Assembly (NCBI GenBank): GCA_049487715.1 | Contig: CP150555.1 | Coordinates: 62,001 to 126,000 of the forward strand | DNA: 64,000 nucleotides | Origin: Pycnococcus provasolii | Taxonomy: Eukaryota > Chlorophyta > Pseudoscourfieldiophyceae > Pseudoscourfieldiales | Reading direction: 5' to 3' | In this document: in pieces, positions 8,704-17,812 of the stretch | Layout of the letters: each line of letters starts with the position of its first letter | How positions within the stretch are numbered: position 1 is the first letter of the stretch | Notes under the pieces: model-generated | Database searches by the model: none | What the model saw: the letters and a program-made list of their open reading frames with translations, nothing else | Told to the model about the DNA's origin: nothing | Translations under genes and position numbers: made by a program

Positions 8704-11700
8704 TTACACGTCGAGGTTTTTCAGCTTCATGCCCTTGATCAATTGCTTCTTGTACGACGCAATGTCGCCCTTCCAGGGCTTGACGTAGCCATCGCAGATC
8801 CAAATTTCGCTCGCAACCTGCTCCAGCAAACGGAAGTCGTGACTAACCAGAACGACGCCGCCGTTGTACGCCTTGATCGCCTCGGCGAGGCTGTCGATCG
8901 CCTCCATGTCCAAGTGGTTCGTAGGCTCGTCCAGAAGAAGCAGGTTGGGATTCTCCATGCAGATCATCGCAAAGACGAGGCGGCTCTTCTGACCTTCGGA
9001 GAACGTACCAATCTTTGTCGTCTGGTACTTGCCCGAGCAGCCGTACGTTCCGAGGAAGGCACGCCACTGCTCCTGCTCTCTCTTGAACTCCGGGGTATTC
9101 GGATAGCGGCTCATGAAAAATTCCAGGGGCGTTTTCGTGCCATCGAGCACCTCGATGCTGTGCTGGTGGAATTTTCCGATGCGAACGTGTGGATGCCGGT
9201 TAACCGTTCCCTCCACTGCCGTCAGCTCGCCGGTGATTAGCTTGAGCAGCGTCGACTTGCCGGCGCCGTTGGGACCGACGAGCGCGATGCGCGAGTCGCA
9301 GTCGATGCCAAATTCGAGATTCTTGTACAGGTAGTCCTCAACCTTGCCGCTGTACGAAAAGCTGACGTTCTGGAACGGAATCACAGGAGGTGGGAGCTTC
9401 CCGCACTCGGGGAAATTGAACTTGAACGACCTCTCTCGCCCAACGGGCGGCGTCAGCCCTGCAGCGTACATCTTGTCCAGCTGTTTCTGCCTCGACTGCG
9501 CCTGCTTCACCATGTTCGCGTACGTACCGCACGACGCGATGAACTGCTTGATGTGCTTGATCTCCTCCTGCTCCTTCTCGTACTTCTTCTGCTGGATCAC
9601 CTCGTCGTTGCGAACCGTCTTCTGGAACGTGTCGTAGTTTCCGGTGTAGTACTTCAGCGTCTGCTGCGTCATCCAGATCATGTGCGTACAAACGCCGTTG
9701 AGGAAGTCGGCAGAGTGCGAGGTGAGAATCAGACAGAAGGGGTAGTTCTTCAGGTACTCCTCCAGCCAGACGCACGCCTCTAAATCGAGGTGGTTCGTGG
9801 GCTCGTCGAGCAGCAGCAGCGTGGGCTTGATGAAGAGCGCGCGAGCGAGCGCAACGCGCATGCGCCATCCACCTGACATGTCCCTCGTCGGCTTGTGCAG
9901 CATCTTCTCGCTGAAGCCGAGTCCGACCAGCAGCTTCGTGGCGTCCGTCTCGAACTTCGACGGGTCGAGCGACTCGAGGCGCTCGTAGATTGCCTGAAGG
10001 CGTTCGTCGTCGGGCCCACTTTCCTCCATGATCGTCTGCTCCTGTTGTTCAAGGCGCTCAATCTCTTCCTTGATGTAGTCAACCACGCTCTCGATGGCGT
10101 TCTTGTCGCTCGGCGCTGCCTCTTCCTTGAGGTGGTACAAGTCCATGTGTTCGGGGATGGGAACCTCCTTCATGGCAAGGCACTCGAGGAAGTTTGTCTT
10201 GCCGCATCCATTCTGGCCCACGATGCCGTATCGACGTCCAATCGTCAGCTCGATGGTGCAGTCCTTGACAAGCTCCACGCCACTCAGGCCCATGCTGAAC
10301 GAATCAATCTTGATATCCCTGGACGTGATGCGGCTCGTCAGAACGCCCGTGACAGTGCGCACCGCCGCGGGAGGAAGGCCGCTGTCAGCCTCAATGTCCT
10401 GCGCGGCGGCAATCTTCGCCGCACGCTTGTCCCTGAGGGAAAGTCCGCTGCTGCTCTTCACCATCTTGCCCTCTGCCGCCGCCTTAGCAGCCTTCTCAGC
10501 AGCCTTCGCCTCACGCTTCGCAGCCGCGGCAGCCTTCTTCGCAGCCTTCTCGTCAGCCTTGTTGGTGAAGAGCCGCTCTTCGCCGACGGCAATGCCAAGA
10601 TCGTTCACGCCGAGCGATCCGCCCATGCCAGTAAACTCATTCTTAGACTCTTCGAGCTTCTTCGCTTTTGCGCGCTTCGACACAAATGCCTTTGGTTTGT
10701 CCTCCTCCTCATCGTCCTCGTCGTCTCCAGCCTGCGACGCCGCCGCCGATGCCGACGCCGACGCCGATGCCGATGCCGACGCCGATGCTGACGTATCTGA
10801 TGCCGCCTCGGGCGCTTCCGCCTCCACGTCCACCTCCGCCGCCTGCTTTCCTTTCGCCATGCCGGAAACAGCATCGTCCAGCGCCGCCTTCACGGCATTG
10901 TCCTTGCTGCCGCCGTCGTTGTCCTCTCCGACCTTGATCTCGCCCGTAAGGTACGGATCGTACTCCTCGTCGTCATCGAAGTCGTCGTCGTCGTCGTCGT
11001 CGTCGCCATTTTTCTTGGCGTTCATCGCCGCGAGCGAAACTGCCTCGAGCTCCGCCTCGTACTCGTACCGCGCAACCTCGTTGAGTTTTTTCGCCTCCTC
11101 CTCGACGCGCGCAATTTCGTCGTCCTCCTCCTTCTTGCGCATGCGAACCTCGTCGTGAACTTCGTGGATGCCTCCACTCTCGTCGTCCTGGTCGTTCGAA
11201 ACCTGTCCCAGTTCCACGAGCTGACGTCCGGTGAGCGTGTTCGCCTTTTTGCGCGCCGCGAGATCCGCTTCGCGCGCAGCCTGCGCCTCCGCCTTCTTCT
11301 TCGCCTTCCACTCTCGGAACACCTCCGGACTGACGAGGGGGGCCTTCTGCTCTGCAGGTTTCTGCCTGATCTTGTCTAGCATGGCTGCCACCTCCAAGTC
11401 CTTTTCCATCTCCCTGTCCTTGCCTCGTCGAGCCTCCTCCTGCTTGAGGAACTCGAGGTCGGATTTGAGCAGGTAGCCCTGCGGGAGAGTGTGCCTGTAC
11501 TTGCACCCGTTTCCGTCGGGGCACTTCCAGAAGTATCCGTACACCCTCTTTTCCACCGACTCGATGAAGTGCTTGCACACGATGGCCGTCGGCTTGTTGA
11601 AGTTCTTCTCCCGTCCGTGCTTCTGCTCAATCACCTCGCGCAGCTTGTCCTCCTCCCAGTCGTCCATCGTCTCCTCTCGCGGGTCTTTCTTTTCGACGGC

Positions 11701-12135
11701 TTTTCGCTTCCCGTACATGAGGTTGAGGTCGTGCGCAAACTTGCACGTCTCTGCGTTTTTGGCGCAGCATCCGTGCTTGAAGTACGCGCACAGGTAGTCC
11801 TTGGGATCGTCGCCCTCCGGGACGTTCGGCTGCTTGATTGAGATTCCCTGCGTGCGCATGAGGAACTCCTGCGCCTCCTTGGCCTTTTTGCGCATTTGCC
11901 TGATGTGCGCTTTCCCCGCCTCTGTGGTTGGGTCCCTGAGGTCTCTCTCCCGCTGCTTGTGAATTTCCGCCCGCGTCGCCATCGCCGCGCCCTTCACCTG
12001 CCCGAACGTCTTGTTCTTCTTGTCGAGTTTGTCGAACTGATCAGCTTCCTTCTTGTTGTCCTGACGAATCTTGTCGTGCGATTGTCCCTCCTTTTTCGCC
12101 GCGGCGCGCGCCTGCTGGATGGGCGTCTTTCCCAT
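8704..12135 (-). CDS. Fusion of ZC3H15/DFRP1 (Tma46-like) with an ABCF2/Arb1-type ABC ATPase
   Basis: 1143 aa in one uninterrupted frame from the ATG at 12135. Residues 1-340 are a full DFRP1 (ZC3H15): N-terminal basic helix, CCCH finger 1 (C116...H135, CAYFKHGCCAKNAETCKFAH), a DFRP-type linker (MDDWEEDKLREVIEQKHG), CCCH finger 2 (C187-H215) and the long charged C-terminal helix. Residues 375-480 are acidic and Ser/Ala-repetitive. From about 600 comes a soluble ABCF with two nucleotide-binding domains: Walker A GQNGCGKT (about 640) and GPNGAGKST (about 965), signatures MSGGW and SEGQK, two LLLDEPTNHLD Walker B motifs, and the ABCF linker helix. DFRP1 stabilises the GTPase DRG1 on ribosomes; Arb1/ABCF2 acts in ribosome biogenesis and recycling. 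The stop overlaps TGTAA. Confidence 0.93.
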   Translation of the reverse strand: MGKTPIQQARAAAKKEGQSHDKIRQDNKKEADQFDKLDKKNKTFGQVKGAAMATRAEIHKQRERDLRDPTTEAGKAHIRQMRKKAKEAQEFLMRTQGISIKQPNVPEGDDPKDYLCAYFKHGCCAKNAETCKFAHDLNLMYGKRKAVEKKDPREETMDDWEEDKLREVIEQKHGREKNFNKPTAIVCKHFIESVEKRVYGYFWKCPDGNGCKYRHTLPQGYLLKSDLEFLKQEEARRGKDREMEKDLEVAAMLDKIRQKPAEQKAPLVSPEVFREWKAKKKAEAQAAREADLAARKKANTLTGRQLVELGQVSNDQDDESGGIHEVHDEVRMRKKEEDDEIARVEEEAKKLNEVARYEYEAELEAVSLAAMNAKKNGDDDDDDDDFDDDEEYDPYLTGEIKVGEDNDGGSKDNAVKAALDDAVSGMAKGKQAAEVDVEAEAPEAASDTSASASASASASASASAAASQAGDDEDDEEEDKPKAFVSKRAKAKKLEESKNEFTGMGGSLGVNDLGIAVGEERLFTNKADEKAAKKAAAAAKREAKAAEKAAKAAAEGKMVKSSSGLSLRDKRAAKIAAAQDIEADSGLPPAAVRTVTGVLTSRITSRDIKIDSFSMGLSGVELVKDCTIELTIGRRYGIVGQNGCGKTNFLECLAMKEVPIPEHMDLYHLKEEAAPSDKNAIESVVDYIKEEIERLEQQEQTIMEESGPDDERLQAIYERLESLDPSKFETDATKLLVGLGFSEKMLHKPTRDMSGGWRMRVALARALFIKPTLLLLDEPTNHLDLEACVWLEEYLKNYPFCLILTSHSADFLNGVCTHMIWMTQQTLKYYTGNYDTFQKTVRNDEVIQQKKYEKEQEEIKHIKQFIASCGTYANMVKQAQSRQKQLDKMYAAGLTPPVGRERSFKFNFPECGKLPPPVIPFQNVSFSYSGKVEDYLYKNLEFGIDCDSRIALVGPNGAGKSTLLKLITGELTAVEGTVNRHPHVRIGKFHQHSIEVLDGTKTPLEFFMSRYPNTPEFKREQEQWRAFLGTYGCSGKYQTTKIGTFSEGQKSRLVFAMICMENPNLLLLDEPTNHLDMEAIDSLAEAIKAYNGGVVLVSHDFRLLEQVASEIWICDGYVKPWKGDIASYKKQLIKGMKLKNLDV

Positions 12136-13031
12136 GGCTGTGGTGGTCTTTCTCTCTCTCTGTATGTCTCTAAATATAACAAGGTTGAACTCCAAGACAA
12201 AAACTAGATAGTAACGATAACGAGGAGTGCGTTGAGTGGCGGCGGGCCAGTCAATGCAGTGGAAGGGAGGTGAGGGGCCGAGGCGATGTTTCAGATGGGG
12301 AAATCGGGCGAGAGGGAGAGAAAACAGGGGGGGGAGAGGGGAGGAGGGGGGAGAAGGAGAGGCGGTAGAAAGGGAAGGAGAGGCGGCCTGCTCCGGGGGA
12401 CTCTCCTGGGGGCGCGCAAAGCAAACCCAGCCTCAAACCAAACCAAAACGGCGGCTCTCAACTGAAGCCAGGAAAATAGGCGCCGCCGTGTGATTGTGGA
12501 AAACAAGGCGTTGGGCAATCCCCGAATTCAATCATCGATTATTCCCACCCTTTCTTTCCGAAGTCAGACTCTGGATTCGAGGCTCGGCAAAAGGTGGAAG
12601 GGAGGGGACCCCTGGGGCCTGTCCCCTCAGAGAGGCGAGGCAGCATAACTTATTTCCTTCCCGTTTTTTCCCTCTAGCAGTAAAATGTATGGGGATCCGT
12701 CATAGGTAGCGTACAGTGAGAAAAGCAGGGGAGGGGGAGAGGCATCCAGCCAAGCCCACCTAGGGGGGATCCTCCTTCCCTAATCCGCCCCAGGGGTGTT
12801 TCTTGTGCCCTGTTTGAGTGTTTGTTGTTATTTTCCTCGCCCTCTCGCCCTGCAGACCAGACCAGACCAGACCCTTACAGACGTGGTTTTTCTCACCCTA
12901 TTCCCACGATAGTCTGGGTAAGCTTCGTTCGTAGTATTTTAGGGGAGCTCCGGAGGGAGTTCGCGCCACACCTCCCCCCTCCTCACTTGGCCTCGCATTC
13001 TTCCTGAGTTACGTTGTGCACGGGAGGGATT
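12136..13031. other. Divergent spacer, purine-rich
   Basis: No gene recognised. It holds a G/A-rich tract (12300-12380), a short CAGACCAGACC-type repeat (12852-12870) and CACGATAGTCTGGG (12905-12917), related to the spacer element described in the findings. It should hold promoters for the ABCF fusion (minus) and the zinc-finger gene (plus). Confidence 0.6.
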
Positions 13032-14273
13032 ATGACTGCACAGGTTGCTCTCACTACCTGTGCTACCTGTGAGTGCACGTCTGCTGCTGCTACCCTTGGT
13101 GCTTCGGTCCTCCTCGAGTCGCCTTCGAAAAAACCGCGTGTTGGATTATTGGTGGACAATTCAAGTGCTCCTGGCCCTGGGGGGATTGAAATGCACGGCG
13201 AGGAGAGCACACGATTACCAAACGCGTGTTTCACCGACGTCGAAAGACAGGACGGCGACGACGACGACGACGACGGGATCTTGGCGGGAGCGTCGTGCAA
13301 GGAAAACGACGACGGAAAAATACACACAGCACAGCCGGCTCAAAAAGACGCTCCTGGGTCGAAAAAGACACCTCTCGTCGTGTCGACGGAGAACCGCGAC
13401 AACAGCAACAACAACAACAACAACCCGCCCACCGTCGACTTCTCGTCCACGCACGCCGCGGCGATACGAACGCTCGCGAAAACGCCCGCGAGGTCGGGAC
13501 TCAGAAAAAGCGTCGTCAGCGCAAACGCACAACAACCTCCGCAAACGACGACGGCGACGAAAGGCACAGAAGACGGACACATCTACTGGCACGGCACAAG
13601 AGAAGACGACAAACCGGACGACTCCACAAATGCGTCGGCACAGCCGAGTAGGCCGCGAAGGAAAGCTGCGCTCAACGGAGAGACGAGGCGAAGGACCGGA
13701 CGTGACGCCGAGGACGCGCCCACCGATGCGAGGTGTGAGATTGCACATTACGTTGCCGACGACGTCGACCGCACGCCCGCGGATGGACTAGACGCACCCA
13801 TCCAAAATGCCAAGGTGGATCGAGGGAATACTACTGCAGCGGCGGAATCCAGCTCCGCCACAACACCCGCTCCTATTGTCAGCGGACAGGTGCTTTGCGA
13901 CCACTGCGGCGATCGGCTCATCGTTGGACTGGACGTCGTCGCGTCGTGCGTCATGTGCAACAACACGGAAATTCCGTTCGACGTCTGCGAGATTTGCTAC
14001 AACCAGCTCGTCGAGGCACAGAGAGCTGCTGCCGCGGCGACCACGGCAGCAGCGGCTTACGATAGCCAACAGAAGGCGACGTCAACGAAAGACAAGGGCA
14101 CGCGAAAGCGAACACGTAAGCCACCCAAGCCACGACGCGCGGCACCGTTCCACGCATGCGATGCGGCGCAGTTTCAGACGCACTACGTTGACACGTGCCC
14201 CGATTGCGGTCAGCCTCTTTTGAGTAGGAGAGACGACAACGAGCTGGTGTTCACGTGCACCTGCTCCGACTGA
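13032..14273 (+). CDS. Zinc-finger protein of unknown function with ZZ/PHD-like Cys pairs
   Basis: 413 aa from the ATG at 13032. The first 270 residues are low-complexity (poly-Asp, poly-Asn, basic PRRK and KKPR patches that could be nuclear signals). A cysteine-rich block follows: CDHCGDRL, CVMCNN, CEICYNQ, a spacing reminiscent of ZZ or treble-clef fingers. A basic linker (KRTRKPPKPRR) then leads to a second C-terminal block, CPDCGQPL...CTC, which ends the protein. The paired zinc-binding blocks flanking a basic linker suggest a nucleic-acid or chromatin-associated adaptor, but I do not recognise a named family. One open frame without introns. Confidence 0.65.
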   Translation: MTAQVALTTCATCECTSAAATLGASVLLESPSKKPRVGLLVDNSSAPGPGGIEMHGEESTRLPNACFTDVERQDGDDDDDDGILAGASCKENDDGKIHTAQPAQKDAPGSKKTPLVVSTENRDNSNNNNNNPPTVDFSSTHAAAIRTLAKTPARSGLRKSVVSANAQQPPQTTTATKGTEDGHIYWHGTREDDKPDDSTNASAQPSRPRRKAALNGETRRRTGRDAEDAPTDARCEIAHYVADDVDRTPADGLDAPIQNAKVDRGNTTAAAESSSATTPAPIVSGQVLCDHCGDRLIVGLDVVASCVMCNNTEIPFDVCEICYNQLVEAQRAAAAATTAAAAYDSQQKATSTKDKGTRKRTRKPPKPRRAAPFHACDAAQFQTHYVDTCPDCGQPLLSRRDDNELVFTCTCSD

Positions 14274-14346
14274 CGCGACAAAGTCTGCCTCCTCCAAAAA
14301 ACACAAAAATTTCTTAAATTTTTTTTCTCCTCTTATGTTATATCAT

Positions 14347-15018
14347 TCAACCTTTATCTTTACCAAGCTTAAGCACGACGAGATCGTCGTTTGCAACCGC
14401 ACGAGCTAGCTTCTTTCCCCAGAACAGCTCAGGTTTGATGGGACGCGGCACGTCGTCCTCCTCCAGGCGTTCGAACGTCAGGCCAAGAGGTGACACCGCC
14501 TGGCGGTAGAACTCAGACGTTCCAGCAAGCGTCAACAAGACGAGATTGTCATTCTCAATGTCATGTTGCCGCGTGATGAGCTGCCGCACAAGCTCGGAAC
14601 CCACACCTTTGCCTCTGTGCTTCTTTGCCACCACGATGCTGGCCATCTCGTAGAGCTCCCCGCTCCAATCTGGCTTGAGGTCAAGAGCCCTGACGACCGC
14701 ACCAACGGCGTTTTGCTGTCGATATAAACATGGCCAGGGCTTGAGCTGCCCGAACGCTGCAATCTCACCCGAGTTTTCGTCATCCTCTACTACGAGAAAC
14801 CGATCCGTCTTCAAGCCGAGCGGATTCATAGCCTCTCGCAGCACCATAGAGGCAATTTTGCCAGCGTCATCTTCGCCTGCGGGACGTGCGCGGTAACCCC
14901 TGACGCCAAAGGATGACGACGACGCACACGTCCGAGTTCGATTCTGAACCGCAAGGCAACGCCGAGGAGCACGCGCGACGAACACGCGCGCGTGAACGGA
15001 GTGCCCCGTCGTGGACAT
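14347..15018 (-). CDS. GNAT-family N-acetyltransferase, organelle-targeted
   Basis: 223 aa, ATG at 15018. Residues 1-43 look like a transit peptide (Arg/Ser/Ala-rich, no acidic residues). The GNAT fold follows: YRARPAGEDDAGKIASMVLRE (beta1-alpha1), GEIAAFGQLKPW, and motif A ELYEMASIVVAKKHRGKGVGSELVRQLI, with the acetyl-CoA-binding R/Q-x-x-G-x-G/A realised as HRGKGVGSELV. TLAGTSEFYRQAVSPLGLT is motif B. Such plastid GNATs acetylate protein N-termini, lysines or small amines; the substrate cannot be told. It shares a 125-bp divergent promoter with the amidase, which contains TTCGGGGTTT. Confidence 0.85.
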   Translation of the reverse strand: MSTTGHSVHARVFVARAPRRCLAVQNRTRTCASSSSFGVRGYRARPAGEDDAGKIASMVLREAMNPLGLKTDRFLVVEDDENSGEIAAFGQLKPWPCLYRQQNAVGAVVRALDLKPDWSGELYEMASIVVAKKHRGKGVGSELVRQLITRQHDIENDNLVLLTLAGTSEFYRQAVSPLGLTFERLEEDDVPRPIKPELFWGKKLARAVANDDLVVLKLGKDKG

Positions 15019-15143
15019 GCTGAGGCTGAGCGTGCATTATCCCGGACGACGCTGAAACAACTGGGGGATTGAAAAAGTAGTTCGGGGTTTGTTTCGCTCG
15101 TCACTTTCTGCGCCCACTCCATTCTTCGAGATCGCGTCGTTGC

Positions 15144-16589
15144 ATGTCCACATCGAATCCGACGCACCACCTGCGACGAGCGAAGGTCCACTGGAGAGCG
15201 AGGGCGCGAGTACAACGGTGTGGTTCCACCATGACTACTTACGCTTCCATAGCCGACAATCTCGAGGCGTGCCGCCAAGCGTACGCAAACTCAACCAACG
15301 CACAAAAGGCATTCACCGTGCCGCTGTTCGACGAGGCGGCACAACACGCAGAGAGACTGGACGCGACGCCTGCCACACGACCGGCACCTGCGCTGTGGGG
15401 TGTTCCCATTGCCGTGAAGGACATCTTCGACATGCACGGACATCGCACGTTCAACGGACGGCAGAGCACGCGCACGGTGGAGCCTGCTGAGAGCGACGCC
15501 GCGGTCGTATCCGCCATCCGGCGAGCGGGCGCGGCGATCGTCGGAAGGACGCACCAGACGGAAATGGCGTTCTCTGCGACAGGGTACAATCCGCACTACC
15601 CACAGCCCCACTCGCCGTTCGGGAAAGGCCTCATGCCAGGCGGTTCGTCGTCCGGCTCGGCTGTCGCGGTCGCTGAAGGTGTAGCGACTGTCGCACTGGG
15701 CACCGACACGGGTGGAAGCATACGCGTGCCTGCAGCATGGTGCGGTGTAGTGGGATTTAAGCCAACGAGCGGGCTCATCAGCCTCGAGGGCGTCGTTCCG
15801 CTTGCACCCAGCCTCGACGCGTGCGGTTTCTTTTCGCGCAACGTTGCAGACTGCGCTCGCATGCTCAGCGTTTGCGCCCCTCACCTGGATACGGCGGAGG
15901 GCACGATGAAGCCGACGCCTCGTGACGTCTGGGACAGTGAAAGCAAGAGCTGGGCCATCCCATCACCGCAGAACCTACGCATCGCATGCCTGGAGGGTAC
16001 TCTCACGAATGACATGGACGCGCCAACGGAGGCAAGCTACCGCGCGGCGCTCGACGCGATGCGCGGCGCAGGCATGTCCGTCGAGCCTCTCGAGCTTCCG
16101 TTTTTCGACGAGATCATGGAGGCGATGCGCGTGATTTTTTACGTCGAGGGGGCGCACTCGAACCTCGCCATCGCCAGAGACGCGGAGGAGCTCGCGCAGG
16201 TTGACGAGACTGTGCGCCTGCGCATCGTGGACGGCAGCGCCATTCCCGCGACGGAGTACGTGACGGCATTGCGCACGCGCGCTCGTCTCCAGACCGCGAT
16301 GTCCGAGCTCACCGCAAACGTGGACGCGATCGTGCTTCCAACTGTGCCCGTGGCTCCGCCGGATGTGGCTAAGTGCGAGTCGGACCCGAATGCGATGGCT
16401 ACGGCGGCGCGTATGTCAAGTAGAAACACGCGGTTGTCCAATGTATTAAACGTACCGGCCATCTCCCTTCCCTGCCATAAGGTCGGCGCGGAGTTTCCCG
16501 CCGGCCTTACGGTGATGGGCAGGACTCGCGGAGACGGCGCGCTACTGGCACGGGCAACCGCCATTGAGAGAGTATTATTGGCGTTGTAA
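15144..16589 (+). CDS. Amidase-signature family hydrolase (AtzF/GatA-type)
   Basis: 481 aa if the ATG at 15144 is used, which adds a basic, presequence-like N-terminus; a start at 15231 (MTTYASIADN, in a good ACCATG context) would give a cytosolic protein of 452 aa. The Ser-cis-Ser-Lys triad is visible: K92 (IAVKDIFD), the cis-Ser in GGSSSGS (166-172) and nucleophile S192 (GTDTGGSIRVPAAWCGVVGFKPT). The C-terminal half has NVLNVPAISLPCHKVGAEFPAGLTVMGR, usual for allophanate-hydrolase-like and fatty-acid-amide-like amidases. GatA is less likely because no GatA-specific segments were noted. The substrate is unknown. The stop overlaps TGTAA. Confidence 0.85.
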   Translation: MSTSNPTHHLRRAKVHWRARARVQRCGSTMTTYASIADNLEACRQAYANSTNAQKAFTVPLFDEAAQHAERLDATPATRPAPALWGVPIAVKDIFDMHGHRTFNGRQSTRTVEPAESDAAVVSAIRRAGAAIVGRTHQTEMAFSATGYNPHYPQPHSPFGKGLMPGGSSSGSAVAVAEGVATVALGTDTGGSIRVPAAWCGVVGFKPTSGLISLEGVVPLAPSLDACGFFSRNVADCARMLSVCAPHLDTAEGTMKPTPRDVWDSESKSWAIPSPQNLRIACLEGTLTNDMDAPTEASYRAALDAMRGAGMSVEPLELPFFDEIMEAMRVIFYVEGAHSNLAIARDAEELAQVDETVRLRIVDGSAIPATEYVTALRTRARLQTAMSELTANVDAIVLPTVPVAPPDVAKCESDPNAMATAARMSSRNTRLSNVLNVPAISLPCHKVGAEFPAGLTVMGRTRGDGALLARATAIERVLLAL

Positions 16590-16907
16590 GTAAAATAAGA
16601 AAAAAAAATCCGGGATTCCTTCATCAAGCAACAAGAATTCATGATTAATTTGAATTTTGATGGACCGCGTCATGTATGTACCTAGCGGCAACGATGAGAG
16701 AAGCCGCTGGCGCGTCAGATACGACGCCGCTCACGTACGTAGAACCCGCCTCGTCTCGCTCTTCGCAAGCATTAGCAAGGGGCATGCCGCATGCTCGCCG
16801 GCTCGCCGCGCAACGAAAATCGCCGATTAGTTAGGGTTTTTTTGCGTGACGTGTTCCCGAGTCTCGACCACTCAAACCTGATTTTGAGCTCAAACTGTGT
16901 CGGCGAC

Positions 16908-16930
16908 TCGGCGTGCACGATGCACGCCGA
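16908..16930. repeat. Perfect 10-bp inverted repeat with 3-nt loop
   Basis: TCGGCGTGCA, loop CGA, then TGCACGCCGA. A palindromic TTTGAGCTCAAA lies about 25 bp upstream. No T-tract or gene is directly attached. Confidence 0.8.
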
Positions 16931-17418
16931 AGACAACGCGTGCACCACCACCTCGCCGTACGGAAAAGTTTTTAATAAAAGACTAAAGGTGGAATTTTGA
17001 TTTAATCAAGCAAGAGCCAAGAACCACGGGCATTTAAAAATAATTCTGCGTCTACACATGCTAGCTAGGAAGAGCACGCTTACTTATGAAATTCAAACAT
17101 GCGAGTTATGTTATATATACAATTATGTACATTGTTTTTTCGAGAGATCTGTTCAAGTTTGTTACTTGACTTACTTCTTGTACATACGGCCGGCATCATC
17201 TTAGTACAACAAGCATAATTAGTAGAAGGTGTCGGACACGTTGTAGTGTTGTACACTCAAAAAATAATGACACGTTGAAAAGCAGGTATATGTACTTAAG
17301 GCTGTAACGGCGCGCAGATAACGCAATCTTCTCCCGACTGCTCACTACTAGTCACTGCTCACTGCTCACTGCCGTTCAGCCCTAGAGGTAGTGACCGTAG
17401 ACGTAGGCACGTAGCCCA

Positions 17419-17489
17419 GCCCTAACCCTAGCCCTAACCCTAGCCCTAACCCTAGCCCTCCTAACCCTAGCCCTAGCCCTAGCCCTAGA
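17419..17489. repeat. Interstitial telomere-type array (CCCTAA/CCCTAG)
   Basis: Alternating CCCTAA and CCCTAG hexamers in about 70 bp, some 320 bp upstream of the TRIC-like gene start. Confidence 0.9.
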
Positions 17490-17812
17490 ACTGGTAATCA
17501 GGCACCACAAACACCACAAAGAAGAACCACAAACAGGAAGTAAGGCAATAAGGGCGGAGAGAGGTGAGAGAACTAAGCCGGTAGACTAAGATAGGCCTGA
17601 TAGGGTACGATAGTCTAGTCTAAGGGTGTGAGACTGTTTGTCTGAGAAGCCGCATAAACTAAACGAATTAGACCCGTCTTACTTAGGGTACTGACCACCC
17701 ACCGGTCCGGCACCCGGCATCGGTCGGAGAGAACTCGAAGGCCTCCCCTCCCCTCCTTCCCGTCCGTGTTCTCTCCTTGCAACAACTTGCACAATACGCC
17801 GCCCACTCAGAC

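Larger units (their letters stand above)
16590..17812. other. 1.2-kb gene-free spacer with telomere-type array and hairpin
   Basis: Relatively AT-rich in its first half. It contains a GTTAGGG motif (16829-16836), a perfect hairpin (16908-16930), a CCCTAA/CCCTAG array (17419-17489), and TACGATAGTCTAGTCTAAG (17606-17624). The only open frames are short and have no family features. Confidence 0.65.

Noticed and set aside
10094-11158. 354-aa Ser/Ala-rich open frame on the plus strand
   Set aside because: It mirrors the charged linker of the DFRP1-ABCF fusion; GC-rich antisense frames are often open by chance.
12571-12590. GGATTCGAGGCTC as a tRNA B-box
   Set aside because: Only a weak match; no A-box, acceptor stem or cloverleaf could be found around it.
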